A DNA stretch of 64,000 nucleotides from Micropterix aruncella (taxonomy: Eukaryota; Arthropoda; Insecta; Lepidoptera; Micropterigidae). Shown one piece after another: positions 10,150 through 21,010 of this stretch; the stretch's first letter is position 1; every line of letters begins with the position of its first letter. The stretch spans positions 22,400,773 through 22,464,772 of the forward strand of contig OX155961.1 of assembly GCA_944548615.1 (NCBI GenBank). The letters run 5' to 3'. The notes beneath the pieces are model-generated. The model worked only from the letters and a program-made list of their open reading frames with translations, did no database searches and was not told the origin of the DNA. A program made the position numbers and the translations under genes.

Positions 10150-10775
10150 ATTTTAAGTATTTTTGAATAAGAATTTAATGATCCTTTAATCCTAGACCAG
10201 GTCATTGCGCTTTTAAAAATAAAGGGCATTTTTGATATTTAAATAACCGCTGGGGTGCCAAAAAGGCCGATCGGCCTATTGCGGTGGTTGACAGTTACAC
10301 ACGTAGCAGTTTCGGCTGGTCTCTATATATTATATAAATATATAATATACATGACTAACAAGAATAATTATTAGGTAACAAGAGAGAATTCACAAGAAAA
10401 CATCATATATTTTCTGAAATATTGAGGGTAAAATCGGAAGTCTCTCCCAAACTCTCCCGATTTCATTTTACTTGGATATTTGCCAAGAAAAATGCAGGAA
10501 TTTGAAAAAGGAAAAGGCATGAAAGGCAACCGGAAAATTTTGCCTGATTTTTGTATTAGATAGTAGTACTGTGTAGATTGTAATTATATTTTACTTAGAT
10601 TATACAACTGACATGTTTGTTATACAACTGACAGGTTTGACAAGTCAAACCCTTTTGTTAGATTTTGTAAAAATGCAATAAGGCATACACATTTTTAAAC
10701 ATAGTCTGTATTTATATAAAGCGATTGAATTTAGAGAACCAGCTCTTAAAAGAGTTAGAGCAGGTGTTTGAAAAT
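10150..10775. other. Intron 4 sequence, no feature recognised
   Basis: AT-rich intronic sequence with no open frame or repeat match that I could identify, apart from a short duplicated gttatacaactgaca block at about 10600-10640. Confidence 0.4.
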
Positions 10776-10807
10776 TAATAAAAAAAGGGAATTAAAATTG
10801 AGTATAC

Positions 10808-11008
10808 CTTTCCTTCCGGTGGTATGACCCGGTGAAGGACAGCGGCTTCCTTCCACACTTGCAGCATGAGCCTGTAGGTTGAGTCCCTGGAGAGCAGAGA
10901 GCCAAATACGTGCCTCTCATCATCGGTGACTACACCGACGGCGTTAGGGATGATTCTCGCCATCTTCTCCTTGCTGACCCGCAGCACGGACGCGGTCGGA
11001 ATGAGTAA
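10808..11008 (-). CDS. GRAMD2-like gene, coding exon 4 (GRAM domain, C-terminal half)
   Basis: The acceptor is TGTTGTCCCCAG and the donor GTATAC. Sixty-seven whole codons encode LLIPTASVLRVSKEKMARII, then PNAVGVVTDDERHVFGSLLS, then RDSTYRLMLQVWKEA and a short linker ending in PPEGK. The core I-P-x-x-S-V-x-x-x-x-K-x-K-x-A-x-x-x-P-N-A and F-x-S-L-L-S-R-D-S-T-Y are GRAM signatures. The SLLSRDSTY form matches GRAMD2/GRAMD2B better than GRAMD1, whose equivalent is written around FTSF.ARD. Both ends are phase 0, so exon skipping would keep the frame but remove half the domain. Confidence 0.94.
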
Positions 11009-11171
11009 CTGGGGACAACATTCAGTGAAACTTGAGGGCATCAGTAAGTTATGTACTTTCATTTTATCGTCTTTCTCTCCTTTCGGTGGTTGGTCATTAT
11101 CAGGACAAGTTTAACCTTGGATGCGGCAGCAGCTGTGCTGTAGTTATACAGAACAGTTACGCAGATTCTTG

Positions 11172-11745
11172 TAACGCCAATTTAAAGGGCCCCACAATGG
11201 GTGCCAATTGAAAAAAACCTACGTTGCGCGCAAATTAAAAAAGTTCCAGATTGTGCGCCAATTTTAAACGTCCAAGTTGGGCGCCAATTTTAAAATCCCC
11301 GAAGATGCGCCCCACTGGACACCAGTTCTAAGAGCCCCGCATTAGGTGCCAATTTATAAAGTCCTACGTTGCGCGCCAAAGAAGAAGCCTTAAATTGTGC
11401 GCGAATTTACAAAGCCCCATGCTGGGCGCCAATTTTGAAATCCCCCAAGTTAGCGAAAATTTAAAACATCCTAATTTGGACACCAGTTTAAAAATCCCAC
11501 GTTGGGTGCTCATTTAAAAAGTCCTACGTAGCGCACCAATTTAAATAGCTTTTAATTAGGCGCCAATTTTAAAAGCTCCACGCAGGGCGCCAATTTGAAA
11601 AGCCCCAAGTTGAAAGCAAATTTAAAAGGCCCCACGATGGGCTCTTGTTTCAAAAGCCTCAATTTAGGCGCAAATTTAAAAGCCCAACGTTGGGCACCAG
11701 TTTAGCAAACTCCACGTTGGACCCCGTTTTAATAAGCGCTACATG
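11172..11745. repeat. Diverged minisatellite, 27-bp unit, about 21 units
   Basis: The repeating unit is close to gcgccaattttaaaagccc plus cacgttgg, 26-28 bp long, with divergence between units and a few indels. Its period equals nine codons, and in one frame the unit reads GANFKSPTL-like, but stops and frame slips prevent any long ORF, so I treat it as non-coding. It lies in intron 3 of the host gene. A four-unit block of the same repeat lies at 13158-13256, directly joined to a REL-endonuclease LINE. Confidence 0.85.
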
Positions 11746-11924
11746 CATAAATGCCGTCGTCGACCGTCATTACGTCTTCAAATTATTTTTTTAGGACAAT
11801 ACTTGACTCTTCTACAAACAACATAAGTGGTTTCATCTTTTGTGGTTTCATTTTTGGTTGCAAAATTTTCAATATATTTGGTCAAAAGATAAAATGATAA
11901 ATTTATTTCGATCAAGCACCAAGC

Positions 11925-12122
11925 ACCAAGCACCAAGCTGCATGGAACCATTAGAGACCCTTGCACAGCTAGATTGGTACACCTACCGCCATGACAAGGT
12001 CCTAGAGATTATTAGCCTCTCAATGGATCATGGCGACAAGGGTTTGACAGTACCTACTCTCTGTAATGTACTCAATAAGCGCATTAGGTACACGGACATG
12101 AGTATAGCCGAGAGGTAGAGTT
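11925..12122 (+). pseudogene. REL-endonuclease LINE fragment (CCHC-adjacent block)
   Basis: It reads LAQLDWYTYRHDKVLEIISL and then GDKGLTVPT, matching the YTYRHDKVL region of the copy at 4171-5631. The fragment is about 190 bp and follows the 27-bp array after about 180 bp. It sits in intron 3, 80 nt below exon 3. Confidence 0.6.
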
Positions 12123-12202
12123 TATAACCACCTACCAACGGAGGGTGGTTATAAACTCAAAAACAGGCTAGGTCGTCAAAATAACAATATAATAAAACTT
12201 AC

Positions 12203-12306
12203 CTTAGTAACATATCCAAATACGTTTGAGTAAAACGCGAAGTAGTTCTTAGTGATATAGAGGTGGCCTTGTAGTAGGATGTCGCCAACTAGGGCACAGG
12301 AGTAAT
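12203..12306 (-). CDS. GRAMD2-like gene, coding exon 3 (GRAM domain, N-terminal half)
   Basis: The acceptor is CTATCTTTGCAG and the donor GTAAGT. The exon encodes SCALVGDILLQGHLYITKNY followed by FAFYSNVFGYVTK. This is the most recognisable part of a GRAM domain: the C-A/S-L-x-x-x-I-L-L-Q-G beta strand, then LY(I/V)xxNxxxFYSNxFG. It joins exon 2 through a split Tyr codon (T|AT) and ends on a complete Lys codon. The 104-nt length fits the split phase exactly. Confidence 0.93.
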
Positions 12307-12514
12307 CTGCAAAGATAGAGCACATAGGCTTTTTAGGTTAAAAGTGTCTCAGGTAGAAATATAGAGAGAAGAGTAGGAGGGGGGGGGGGACGATCTACAG
12401 AAATCACACCAATAGCACAGACAAATTGTATAGTTTTAAGCCATTCATACTTGATAAGTGTATCGTAACCGATCTCTCTGGTCACAAATCCAGTCTGGTA
12501 CAGTAGGGCAGTGT

Positions 12515-12840
12515 CGACTACAACGGGCGAACCCGTCACCCCAGGCTGGTATAACGATAGGTATTCGTTCTTTCAGCCGCGGGATGAGCGTAGAAGACTT
12601 AGACAAACTATTGTCTAGCTAGCCAGCAGCTCGTTAGAGACCGACGCCTTATGGCGAGGCACCGGGAAAGGTACCCAGCGGGCAGCCTCGCCACCTAACT
12701 ACCAGTTTTGGTAGGATATCTCCATCTGGAATTGACCTTTAGGATACCTCCGTCCTCCCGACTGGTTACAGGTCCGAAGTCGTTTATGCGACCTCTACCT
12801 GTTGTAATGCTAAAACGACACCGGACCTTGCTTGCCCTAT
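12515..12840 (+). mobile_element. M-family 5' fragment
   Basis: It begins gtcgactacaacgggcgaac and carries the gagcgtagaagactt, gccttatggcgag and tactggttac-type blocks of M. It is truncated before the central GC-rich part. Located in intron 2 of the host gene. Confidence 0.65.
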
Positions 12841-13157
12841 AAGCGCAAAAAAATACAAGCGATAAGCATGGTTAAACAAGCACATGACGCTGCACGTCAG
12901 TGTCTTAAACCGTCGCAAGGAGTCACGGACAGAGTTGAACCTCATACGTCCCTAGACTCAACATCTGCCCGCAGTTTGTCACCCGACCGGTCTCTACTAC
13001 CCGCGTAAATCGTATCCTGCCTTCCTCTAAACTTCCCTTCACTTGCAAAAGAGGATTGGGAATTTCACAATAATAATTTAACTTTTATTTTTGAACACTC
13101 TGTGAACCATAATGCCCCTGCCAGTGTTCAGCTGTCTTCCTTCCAGGTGGCGGTGTT

Positions 13158-13256
13158 GCGCGCCAATTTAAATAGCTTTTAATTAGGCGCCAATTTGAAA
13201 AGCTTCACGTTGGGCGCCAATTTGAGAAGCCCTAAGTTGAAAGCAAATTTAAAAAA
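13158..13256. repeat. 27-bp minisatellite, second block
   Basis: It holds about four units (gcgccaatttaaatagc, gcgccaatttgaaaagc and so on) nearly identical to units at 11520-11640. It ends exactly where LINE homology begins. Either the LINE carried it here or a segment containing both was duplicated. Confidence 0.8.
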
Positions 13257-13855
13257 CCTTTCTCAATAATCGAGAAAGCTTCAGATTGGATTCTGAAGGT
13301 CGATTCGGTCCCTAAGCAGTATAAATTCCCCGAAAGTCTCGGATGCACAGCCCTCCGTCCAGATATAACTCTTTACTCTCTATCTCGGAAGGTGGTCCTT
13401 ATCGTAGAATTAACTGTTCCATGGGAATCAAATTCCCCAAAAGACCACGAGTACAAATTAAATAAATACCATGATCTCGCAAATTCCGTCACCCGGAACG
13501 GCTTCACTGTTCACCTTCTCGCGGTGGAAGTTGGCGCTCGTGGCCTGCTAGCTAAATCCCTATTTCACCTCTTTAAAGATCTTGGTCTTTCCAGAAAAAT
13601 AATCAACTCTTTCCTAGAAAAAATTCTAAAACCGCAATTTGCGCATCTCAAATTCTATGGCTTCGAAGGGAGAGTGAATGGGTGGTAAGGTGAACGCTCA
13701 CATGTGGCAAGACAGCTGTCCTAAACCTACCACAGCCGATCGTTAGTCCTGAATCTACTGCTCACCCCCCAGAAGTGTAAAAAAATAGTATTACGATGGG
13801 CCCGACTCCGGTCGGTGAATTCCATGGAAGCTCCGTTTGTATTTTATTTATTGGT
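13257..13855 (+). pseudogene. REL-endonuclease LINE 3' end
   Basis: The frame reads SLGCTALRPDITLYSLSR-like sequence, then MVLIVELTVPWESN, and ends SFLEKILKPQFAHLKFYGFE. It is closely similar to the C-terminus of the ORF at 4171-5631, with a frameshift at the Met and a stop at 13686. The 3' UTR is shared, including gtgaattccatgg. Open segment 13392-13688. Confidence 0.75.
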
Positions 13856-13869
13856 AAATAGAATTTTAG

Positions 13870-14760
13870 AATTTATCGCGGACCTGGGCGTTTTTTGCCC
13901 GTAGTGCCACACAGGATCGAGTGGCCCAAGGTCATTTCAAGAGTGCCTTCACAACAGGTCAACATCCACCCCCGCTGAGACAGTGTATTTCCATAGTCTC
14001 TGGACTCCTTCAGAACGCACAACCGATAGGCGTCGCCGCACGGTGCGCAAACCGTTCAGTGGCGCCGGGATGCGATCCCGCCGGGAGAAACCGGTTCCCC
14101 AGCTTTGAGGCCTGAGACACGAGTCTTACCCGGGTAGCATTCCACTCGAGGAGGCTTCTGAATAGAAGCTGAGTCATGAGTTAAGCCGATCCGAGAACAC
14201 AGTGGATCTTGTGGCCCAAGCTACACAAAACCGTTCACCACCAAATGGTACAGTCTTGTACAGTCCAGTCTCCAGTCTCGTCACAGATTCGAGGTCGCTT
14301 GCGTGGCATCTACCTGGCGTTAGCGGTAACTCCGTTCGAATGTATCGCGGACCGAGGCGACCATTGTCCGTCAAAATCACACGCGATCGAGTGGCCAACG
14401 GATAGACGACGTTAGATTGACAACTATCCCCCGCTGCTTAGGAATAGTACGCTTCCAGACTCCCCTAGTTGTTCGGCAGAGTGCACAGTCGTTTTTTTTT
14501 TTTTTACCTACAAGGCATATGCCTTTTTGTGGAACCCGCCTTGTTGCCTATTGGCACCATCTTCTAGGTGGGCATTTGAAGCAGCACGCAGTCAAACACT
14601 CACTCGGAGTTTCCGATTATAACTGTACGACTGAACAGCCGCAAGCAGAGTTCACGGCGGCCATTCCAGGTTAGTCTCTCTTCGAGGAGGCTACCGGATG
14701 GGAGCTGAACCGTGAGTTAGGCCGACCTTAAGATTAGGTCTGGCAGGTAATCAGGCCCAA
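13870..14760 (+). mobile_element. Two adjacent M-family copies, the second split by a SINE tail
   Basis: Copy one runs about 13870-14220 (central and tail blocks: atcgcggacc, ccacccccgctg, gttcagtggcgccggg, gagttaagccgatccga). Copy two runs 14215-14760, with a poly(T)-led insertion at 14488-14600 that matches the 3' tail of the 5S-derived SINE at 24.6 kb. Both M copies are degenerate. They end about 120 bp below exon 2 of the host gene. Confidence 0.6.
14488..14600 (-). repeat. 5S-derived SINE, 3' tail only
   Basis: A T-run of about 16 is followed by acaaggcatatgcc, tgttgcctattggcaccatc, aggtgggcattt and cgcagtcaaacactca. This is the same order as in the copy at 24579-24790, but it stops before the 5S-like head. 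It is inserted within an M copy. Confidence 0.65.
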
Positions 14761-14883
14761 CGTTACATGTGGGCAGAGTAACGATTCTTATGAAGGTGGT
14801 GCTCCCCAACAGATAGTGCGCCCACCTCATTTGAACCGAACCCAGGCAAAGCGCCTCTGGTGGGTGGTGTAGTGTACACTTAC

Positions 14884-15083
14884 AATTGAGGACTCGCTCG
14901 TCGGGGGAGACCTGCGGAAAGTGCCTGAGGAACTTCTTCTGGCGCGCTTTGCTGGGCTGCGACGGGGGTTTGCGGACGACGGCGGCGGCGGCCGCGGACT
15001 CCGCCGCCGCCGCGCTCGCCGCGTTCGCCGCGCCATTCGCCGACACCGACGGCGCCGACTGAGACAGCTGCTTCAGACCACTT
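14884..15083 (-). CDS. GRAMD2-like gene, coding exon 2 (polyalanine linker and GRAM start)
   Basis: The acceptor TGCATTGTCCGCAG precedes the exon and the donor GTAAGT follows it. The exon encodes SGLKQLSQSAPSVSANG, then an Ala-rich run with two blocks of four or five alanines (GC-rich GCG/GCC codons), then KARQKKFLRHFPQVSPDERV. That last stretch has the K-F-x-x-x-F and D-E-R-V-L pattern that opens GRAM domains of this family. The alanine tract is unusually GC-rich for the region, and trinucleotide slippage may make it length-variable. The open frame running on below position 14884 is intron read-through and is not coding. Confidence 0.88.
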
Positions 15084-15325
15084 CTGCGGACAATGCAAAC
15101 AAATTACTCAAATGGAGAATTTCACAAAAAAAACAACACGTCAATGATCCATTTTAAAAACAGCAGTAATCGGTAATTACACATACAAAACGCCAATAAA
15201 AAATGCAAAGATAGTATAAAATGACGGATAAAGTACTCTTTGTTACGTATTTTCTTCCAGAAAAAATAGAGTTGTGACCAAATGGCGGATGTCCGTGTTA
15301 GTTAATTTAGAGTGAGACGTCCGTC

Positions 15326-15602
15326 TTTTGTCGGCCATGCGTTAGGTAGTCTGATCTTACATTGTAAGGTGCCAGGTTCGATTCCCAGCTGGGTCAACAT
15401 TTTCCGTTGGGATAAAATTAACGGAATTGCATTTCTAATTCTGTTTACATTTGCAAAATTAATGTGTGACTTGGCATTTACAAACATGTTACGCGGACAC
15501 ATACATATAAACACTTTGTAGTACGGTTGGTTGTAAGATACTGTCGTATGGTAATAAATCCGCCCATTGCAATAAAGAATAGAAACAAACAAACAAACAT
15601 GG
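15326..15602 (+). repeat. tRNA-derived SINE
   Basis: A tRNA-like head (ggccatgcgttaggtagtct, then gatcttacattgtaagg) contains a perfect Pol III B-box ggttcgattcc, followed by an unrelated body and a final (caaa)n tail after aataaagaatag. The A-box is weaker. The related head at 7190-7275 shows it is a repeat rather than a tRNA gene; no acceptor-stem pairing is seen. Confidence 0.65.
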
Positions 15603-15846
15603 TCTGTTTTTGTTTTAGAAATTTGTACTACAATGTAGGCCAATATTGTTAATTCTAATTATATCTTTCAATTCTCATTTGTTTGGAAGTACGTATGCTA
15701 GGCAGATTTTGGCGGTTATTCTCGTTATTAAAAGTGCGAAAAGCAAGTGTTTTATGATATTTTAAAATCGTGAATACGCATAAACGATTCCGTAAGCAAA
15801 AACACATATAAGATAAATGAAGAATTTACGAAAGTATCTATATGGC

Positions 15847-16011
15847 GGTGTTACACGTTCAATCTGGCATCAGTTCAATCCGCGACCTTAATCATGAACT
15901 AACTGATCGACTGATCAGTTCAGTCCATCAGTCAATGCGATAAACGAACAGTTTCTGTCAGTCTGACCAATGTCACAGACTGAACTGATGCCAGATTGAA
16001 CGTGTAACACC
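15847..16011. mobile_element. 165-bp palindromic MITE
   Basis: The left end ggtgttacacgttcaatctg and the right end cagattgaacgtgtaacacc are exact reverse complements, and pairing continues inward for about 33 bp (gcatcagttcaat / actgaactgatgc). No ORF. It lies in intron 1. The flanks tctata on both sides may include a target duplication. Confidence 0.85.
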
Positions 16012-17150
16012 CGTCTATAAACTTTAATATAGTGGCTCTATATGTGAGACCTCGTATGCTCCAACAAGAAAACTTTTCAGGCTATGGAAAAAAACTGAAA
16101 AACTACATTCACGAGAAGTGTTTTTAAGCTGTGTAAATAGGATGAAGTTTAAAAATAATATTAGTTTACTGTACTAACAATTAAAACTGGCAAATGGTTA
16201 AGTTGTTTGCGAGGAATCACTAATAAACACGTAATAGGAATCACTGAAAAAAAACATCAATTTTTGGAATTACAAAAAATAGGCAATTTTAGCCCCCGGG
16301 ACATGCATAGAAAGATCCAAGGCGTAATTTTACACCAATACCAATTAAAAACGCAAATTAACATTTTTGGCGCGTACAAATTAACGTTTTACATATAGGT
16401 CGACACTATGTGGAATATGTGCACTGGTTTGCGCATAATAAGGTAATGAAAATCACACAAGAAAGCAACCAAGCAAGCAAAAGAAAAAGTGAATACAGCC
16501 AACTGTGTGAGTTAAGTTTCTTGGGAGTTTGGTTGGTTTTTGGCGACGGAAAATACGGGGTTATGCGTGTCAATTGAGTGGGCACACCCAGTCGCCAACC
16601 GATATTGACCCATATGCAAATAATTATATGTCTAATTTTAAATTTGGTTTAAGTAGTACTTATATTTAAATACATAATGCCTTATTTTATATTGTTCTTG
16701 CCTACATCCCGATAAAGAGGCCAAAAACTACAGGAAAGGCCAAGTAGACGAAGGAGGACACGAGAAAGGCCACATAAACTGTATATAATGGATAATCTAG
16801 CTGCACAACTTTAAATATATTCGAAAATCCCTTCACTAGAACTGTGAGTGTCAAATACAACGGGCGAATACCTACGTCACCCCAGAAAGTAATAACGGCA
16901 TCAGGACGTTCTGGCTATACCATGGAATGAACGCGAAAGGCTTCGAAACATAAGATAACTATTGAATTTCACTAAGATTTCTCAACAGTTTTATTAAAAA
17001 CCATGAAAGATATCGTAATAATCCTTCATTGATAGTTCTTTTCTCTTTAATTTTCATTTTCCCTCCATTTGCCGCATCGATCATTTGCAATATTTTGCTG
17101 CCACTTGCCTTTCCTGTCAATTTCCAATTTTTTTACATTGTCAAATATCA
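16012..17150. other. Intron 1, mostly unassigned; short M fragment
   Basis: A short M 5' fragment lies at 16853-16920 (caaatacaacgggcgaatac). Otherwise I see only AT-rich sequence and chance open frames such as 16207-16398. Confidence 0.4.
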
Positions 17151-17157
17151 TGCGCAT

Positions 17158-17425
17158 ATAAAATCGAAGACTATCGCGGTTGTTTGACATTATACATAGG
17201 ACAGAAAACGAATTTACCAAGTGAAATTTGTAGCACCCGACGTTTCGGTGACGTCGACGAGCCCGGCCCTCACCACCGTTATAACCTACGCGGGCTACCC
17301 GCAAAACAACGGATCGACAGCTCTTTCAGTCTACCCTGGACAACGGCGGCTGCAACGTCACCGAAACGTCGGGTGCTACAAATTTCACGCGGTAAATTCG
17401 TTTTCTATGCTATTTATAATCATGC
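17158..17425. repeat. Penelope-like terminal repeat, copy C
   Basis: The outer arm aaaatcgaagactatcgcgg and the inner cgacgtttcggtgacgtcg pair with the right half, gcaacgtcaccgaaacgtcg. Between them is a remnant of the end of the Penelope ORF (the ccaccgttataacctacg block also seen at 37010). It looks like an internally deleted element keeping both termini. The 104- and 122-codon frames across it are by-products. Confidence 0.7.
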
Positions 17426-17734
17426 GCATATTTCTACTTGTGAATATTTATGAACATACTATTTTTCAAGGTATACAATATTCGAGAAACATCATTACTA
17501 GTGATTTCGTAACTACAGGCACTTGTGTTTATTAACTTGTTACTTTCGAGAACCGAGAATTGCCGTCTGCGTCATATAAAAAAATACATGCGACACGTTT
17601 TGCTACAACTAAGATTTATCGTGACCGAATTTTAAAACTGACTGCGATATCGTACTTCTTGAATAGCAAGATAAAGTCTAAACCTACAAAACTAGGAAGG
17701 TGCCTAAAATATTGAAAATATTTACCCGTTGTTA

Positions 17735-18385
17735 ATAATAATAATAATAATAATTAGACGCTTTATTTGCTTTAACAAAAAGGCGAGCTTATTGCCTAAT
17801 AGCAATATCTTACAGCTAACCTTAACCTAGTGGAATAACATGTTATGCGGTAAAAATAAACTAATAAATTAAAATTTAATCATTTAAATTTAGCAAGAAA
17901 ACAAAACAATAAATTTAGGAAAAAACAAACAATAAACCTATAATGACGCAGGGGATGCAATAGGAGGAAAAAATAGGGAAAAATAAGGAAAAGTTTATGA
18001 GCGTGGGTTCAACTGTTATTTGAGCCTGCGTTTGAAGCAAAACAAACTAGGTGCTATCCTTATACGCGTGGGTAAAGCATTCCAGAAACGGGCTCCACGT
18101 ACAGAGAAGGAGTGCGAGAAGAAATTACTACTGTGACTAGGGATCGAGAGCAGTAGGGTGTCTTCAGATCTCAGAGGGCGCCCGTGAGAAGATAGAGGTT
18201 TGAACCTACTTATAAGATATTTCGGAGCGGCCCCCTTCAGGATTCTGAAGACCAAACCTAGGACTCTCGTATGTCTCCTTTCTTGGGTCGTCAGCCAGTG
18301 AAGTCTCCTTCTGTACTCCGTAATATGGTCAAACTTCCTTAGGTCGTAAATGAATCGAATGCATTTTGCAGCCTTTCCCGTTGTT
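17735..18385 (-). pseudogene. CR1-like LINE 3' end with (TAA)n tail, copy 1
   Basis: The minus frame 18016-18255 reads MVFRILKGAAPKYLISRFKP, then LRSEDTLLLSIPSHSSNFFS and VRGARFWNALPTRIRIAPS. This is the C-terminal block (RxWNxLPxxIR) of CR1/L2-type LINEs. The element ends in a (taa)n microsatellite at 17735-17756 on the 3' side. Related 3' ends occur at 23818-24510, 47640-48045 and 57665-57905. Confidence 0.75.
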
Positions 18386-18898
18386 ACCTAGCATGTTGCT
18401 ATTTTTTTATTAACAGCCACCTAGGTAGTTTCTTAATATATCACCGGGCTGCGAGGCAAACGGTCGCGTATCATACGGGAGAAAGGAAAGAGCCAACAGC
18501 GAAATCACCTTACCAAAACCTTAACAAACCAACTACTTACTCGTGATATTCAATACTCTTATTTTTCCCGCTGTATTGTTTAATCGGTTTTACTACATCC
18601 TTTACGATTTTCTTGAGAAAACACGAGGAGTACATGGTAAACCTCTTGGCGTGATCGCGATTCCAAACTAATCGTTTTGTATGGCAGCTTCCAGTGAGCA
18701 ACGCGTGCAGTTGCTGCATGAATTTGGGCGAAGTGACGGATCTGCAAGCGTTTCATTTGTTTCATGTGCAGTCAAATGCTACAATACGGATTAAGCCTAG
18801 TAGCCCAGTCAAAAAGGTAATTTTAGGAGAAATAACTGATAATGTTTTGAAGCTTTGCATAGATGATTATTGAGGTATGTATACTGGTAAACATATAT

Positions 18899-19912
18899 AA
18901 AAGTCGCCTACTCGATCTGTTTGGCTCGAGCCGCCATCTTGGAAAAACGAGATACTACGAAATGTATTTGAATGTATATGAATTTCTATAATCTGACCGA
19001 ATTCGAGGGTCATGACTTTGCAAATATTGTACCAATTTGAATGATAATTATATATACGTACTTTTAGTATTTAAATGTAAGATTTAGCTTTTGATTATTT
19101 AACAATTTACTTACTACTTTGGATATAACTATGTACAGTTTTTAGTACGTATATATTCGATTTATTGACTATTTCAATTGTTAGGCTTCTGCTTTGATTA
19201 TTCAACTTTTTAACTGACTATTTTAATTATTGTGTGTTAAGTATATAGGTAGCCATTAGAATTATTGACTATTTTATTAAATAAGCTTTTAATTTGTTTT
19301 GTAATACGATTCTACAACGAATAACTTTTAGTAGGTTGCAAAGTTTCTTAGATACTATATATTTAAAAAAATGATATATGTATGTTAAGTAAAGACTAAA
19401 GTTAGACTTACTACTTAAAACACAAATATTTTGACAAGTCCAAGAGCGGTTTTTAGCCGCCAATTGGACACGACGTAAATGTAATGTAATGTATGGAATC
19501 ACCGTCGAACGCGCGCACCTAAGCCGCGCGGCCAAGTGCGCGCGGCCGATGACGTTTTCATACATGTCGTAGTATCTCGCTGGCCGACGCGACCTAGCCG
19601 CCGCGACCAGGCCGGCAGTGCGCGCCGGGCTTTACACAGTCCGACGGGCGATTGTCAATTGTCATTTGATTATTTACCATAGGTTATTTGTACTATTTTT
19701 AAATGAATGTGAATTTTAACATGAATGTGAGTTTTAATATGATAAAAAAATATAAATAACATTTTTGTAGAGAATTTTATAGGCTTTATTTGTTATCTTA
19801 TGCATAATTCCGATATCGCTAACAGTTAGAGGGTTATAAGGGAAAAACTGAATTGGAGCGCCATTTTTCCAAGATTACGGCTCGAGCCCAACAGATAGAG
19901 TAGGCGACTTTT
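18899..19912. mobile_element. DNA transposon-like element with about 50-bp terminal inverted repeats
   Basis: The left end taaaagtcgcctactcgatc...ggctcgagccgccatcttgg is mirrored by the right end ccaagattacggctcgagcc...gagtaggcgactttta, with about 50 bp pairing at roughly 88%. A second inverted pair, cgagatactacga near 18952 and tcgtagtatctcg near 19567, lies inside. No transposase is left. A LINE 3' end (18970-19495) occupies much of the interior. Confidence 0.75.
18970..19495 (+). repeat. LINE 3' end with (TGTAA)n tail, nested
   Basis: It matches in inverted orientation 39755-40190: ctataatctgaccgaattcg, tccaagagcggtttttagcc and the pentameric tgtaatgtaatg tail. It is the 3' UTR of the LINE whose C-terminal codons are seen at 40070-40480. 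Confidence 0.6.
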
Positions 19913-20229
19913 AGTATGTTGAACATAACACCTTAATGAACATCTATGCCAAGTATTAAAATATTATCTGTTATTTCTGTCAAAAGTCGAATGTTGTTCC
20001 TTTTTGACGGCTATATGCATAACTGGTAATGCCAGCAAATGTCATATAATTCAACAATATTATGACTTATATTTAGGCACATTCGGTTAGGCCTAGGGCA
20101 AATACAAGAATTGTTGTATTTGAGTAGTCCATTTCAGGCTTTTCGATTACGCCTTGCTCGCTGTGGGCAACTAAGAGAATGATTGATATTATCGCGTTTG
20201 ATGAATTTCCTTATGTTTATTACTACCCC

Positions 20230-20835
20230 ATTCGCAATTTGTTTATTTATTTCATATTACATATCTTATATTTCAACTAAGATTACACATGAAAAAATTA
20301 TGACTCTTAAATTACAATAAAGTGACAAATTGATTCATCCCAATCCCATGTAACACATCTAACTAGGCTTACGCCTGTACCTAGAAGTAGGATTTACGAC
20401 TTATTTTAGACTGCGATCTGACATATTAAAAATAAAGATAATTAGTAAAGATTATTAATAAAGTAATATTATGTAGAAATTTAAAAAAAATACAAAATAT
20501 ATTTACTCCATATTAAAGATTAAACACTAATAATAAGAATAACAATAGATATATTGACATATGTTACAGATATAATAATTTAAACAAATTAAAATACAAT
20601 TGTCTTTCTCCGTTCTTTCCCCGTTCAGTTCTTCTCCGTTCCAGAACGCCTCAACTCGAATAGCCATTTATTAATTATAGCTTTGAAACTATCAGTATCA
20701 TCTAATATTTTAATACGTTCTTCTAGTTTATTGTACATACGGAGTGCAATGTACCAAGTCTGCCTTTGTGCGAAGGTCGTTCTTACCCGAGGTTTCACAA
20801 AAACGTAAACCTTCTCCAGCCCTCGTAGTTTTTAT
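20230..20835 (-). pseudogene. CR1/Jockey-type LINE 3' end
   Basis: The minus frame reads RTTFAQRQTWYIALRMYNKL, then EERIKILDDTDSFKAIINKW and LFELRRSGTEKN before a stop at about 20635. The YNKLxxxIK...FKxxxxxWL pattern is a LINE C-terminus. The UTR follows to about 20240. It is 5' truncated. Confidence 0.6.
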
Positions 20836-21010
20836 TTGCTGGCTGCGTAATTGAGGAGGTGTCACAACGTGGAAACAATAGACCACCGGTAATGAAATAT
20901 GTATACTATATGTATACTATATGTATATGTATTTATAATTAGTAGCTCTGTGAACAGTATATCTCTAATAAATTGATAGTTTAAAAAAACACTAAAAACA
21001 CGCTTTTGGG

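Noticed and set aside
11172..11745. CRISPR array or repeat protein gene
   Set aside because: Units abut without spacers, vary in length and carry stops in every frame; eukaryotic context. A minisatellite is the simpler reading.
14717..15046. 109-codon minus frame as a complete protein
   Set aside because: Only the part above 14884 is an exon of the GRAMD2-like gene; below that a GTAAGT donor starts an intron and the frame is read-through.
15326..15395. Functional tRNA gene
   Set aside because: B-box is present but no acceptor-stem pairing, and the sequence continues into a SINE body and (caaa)n tail.
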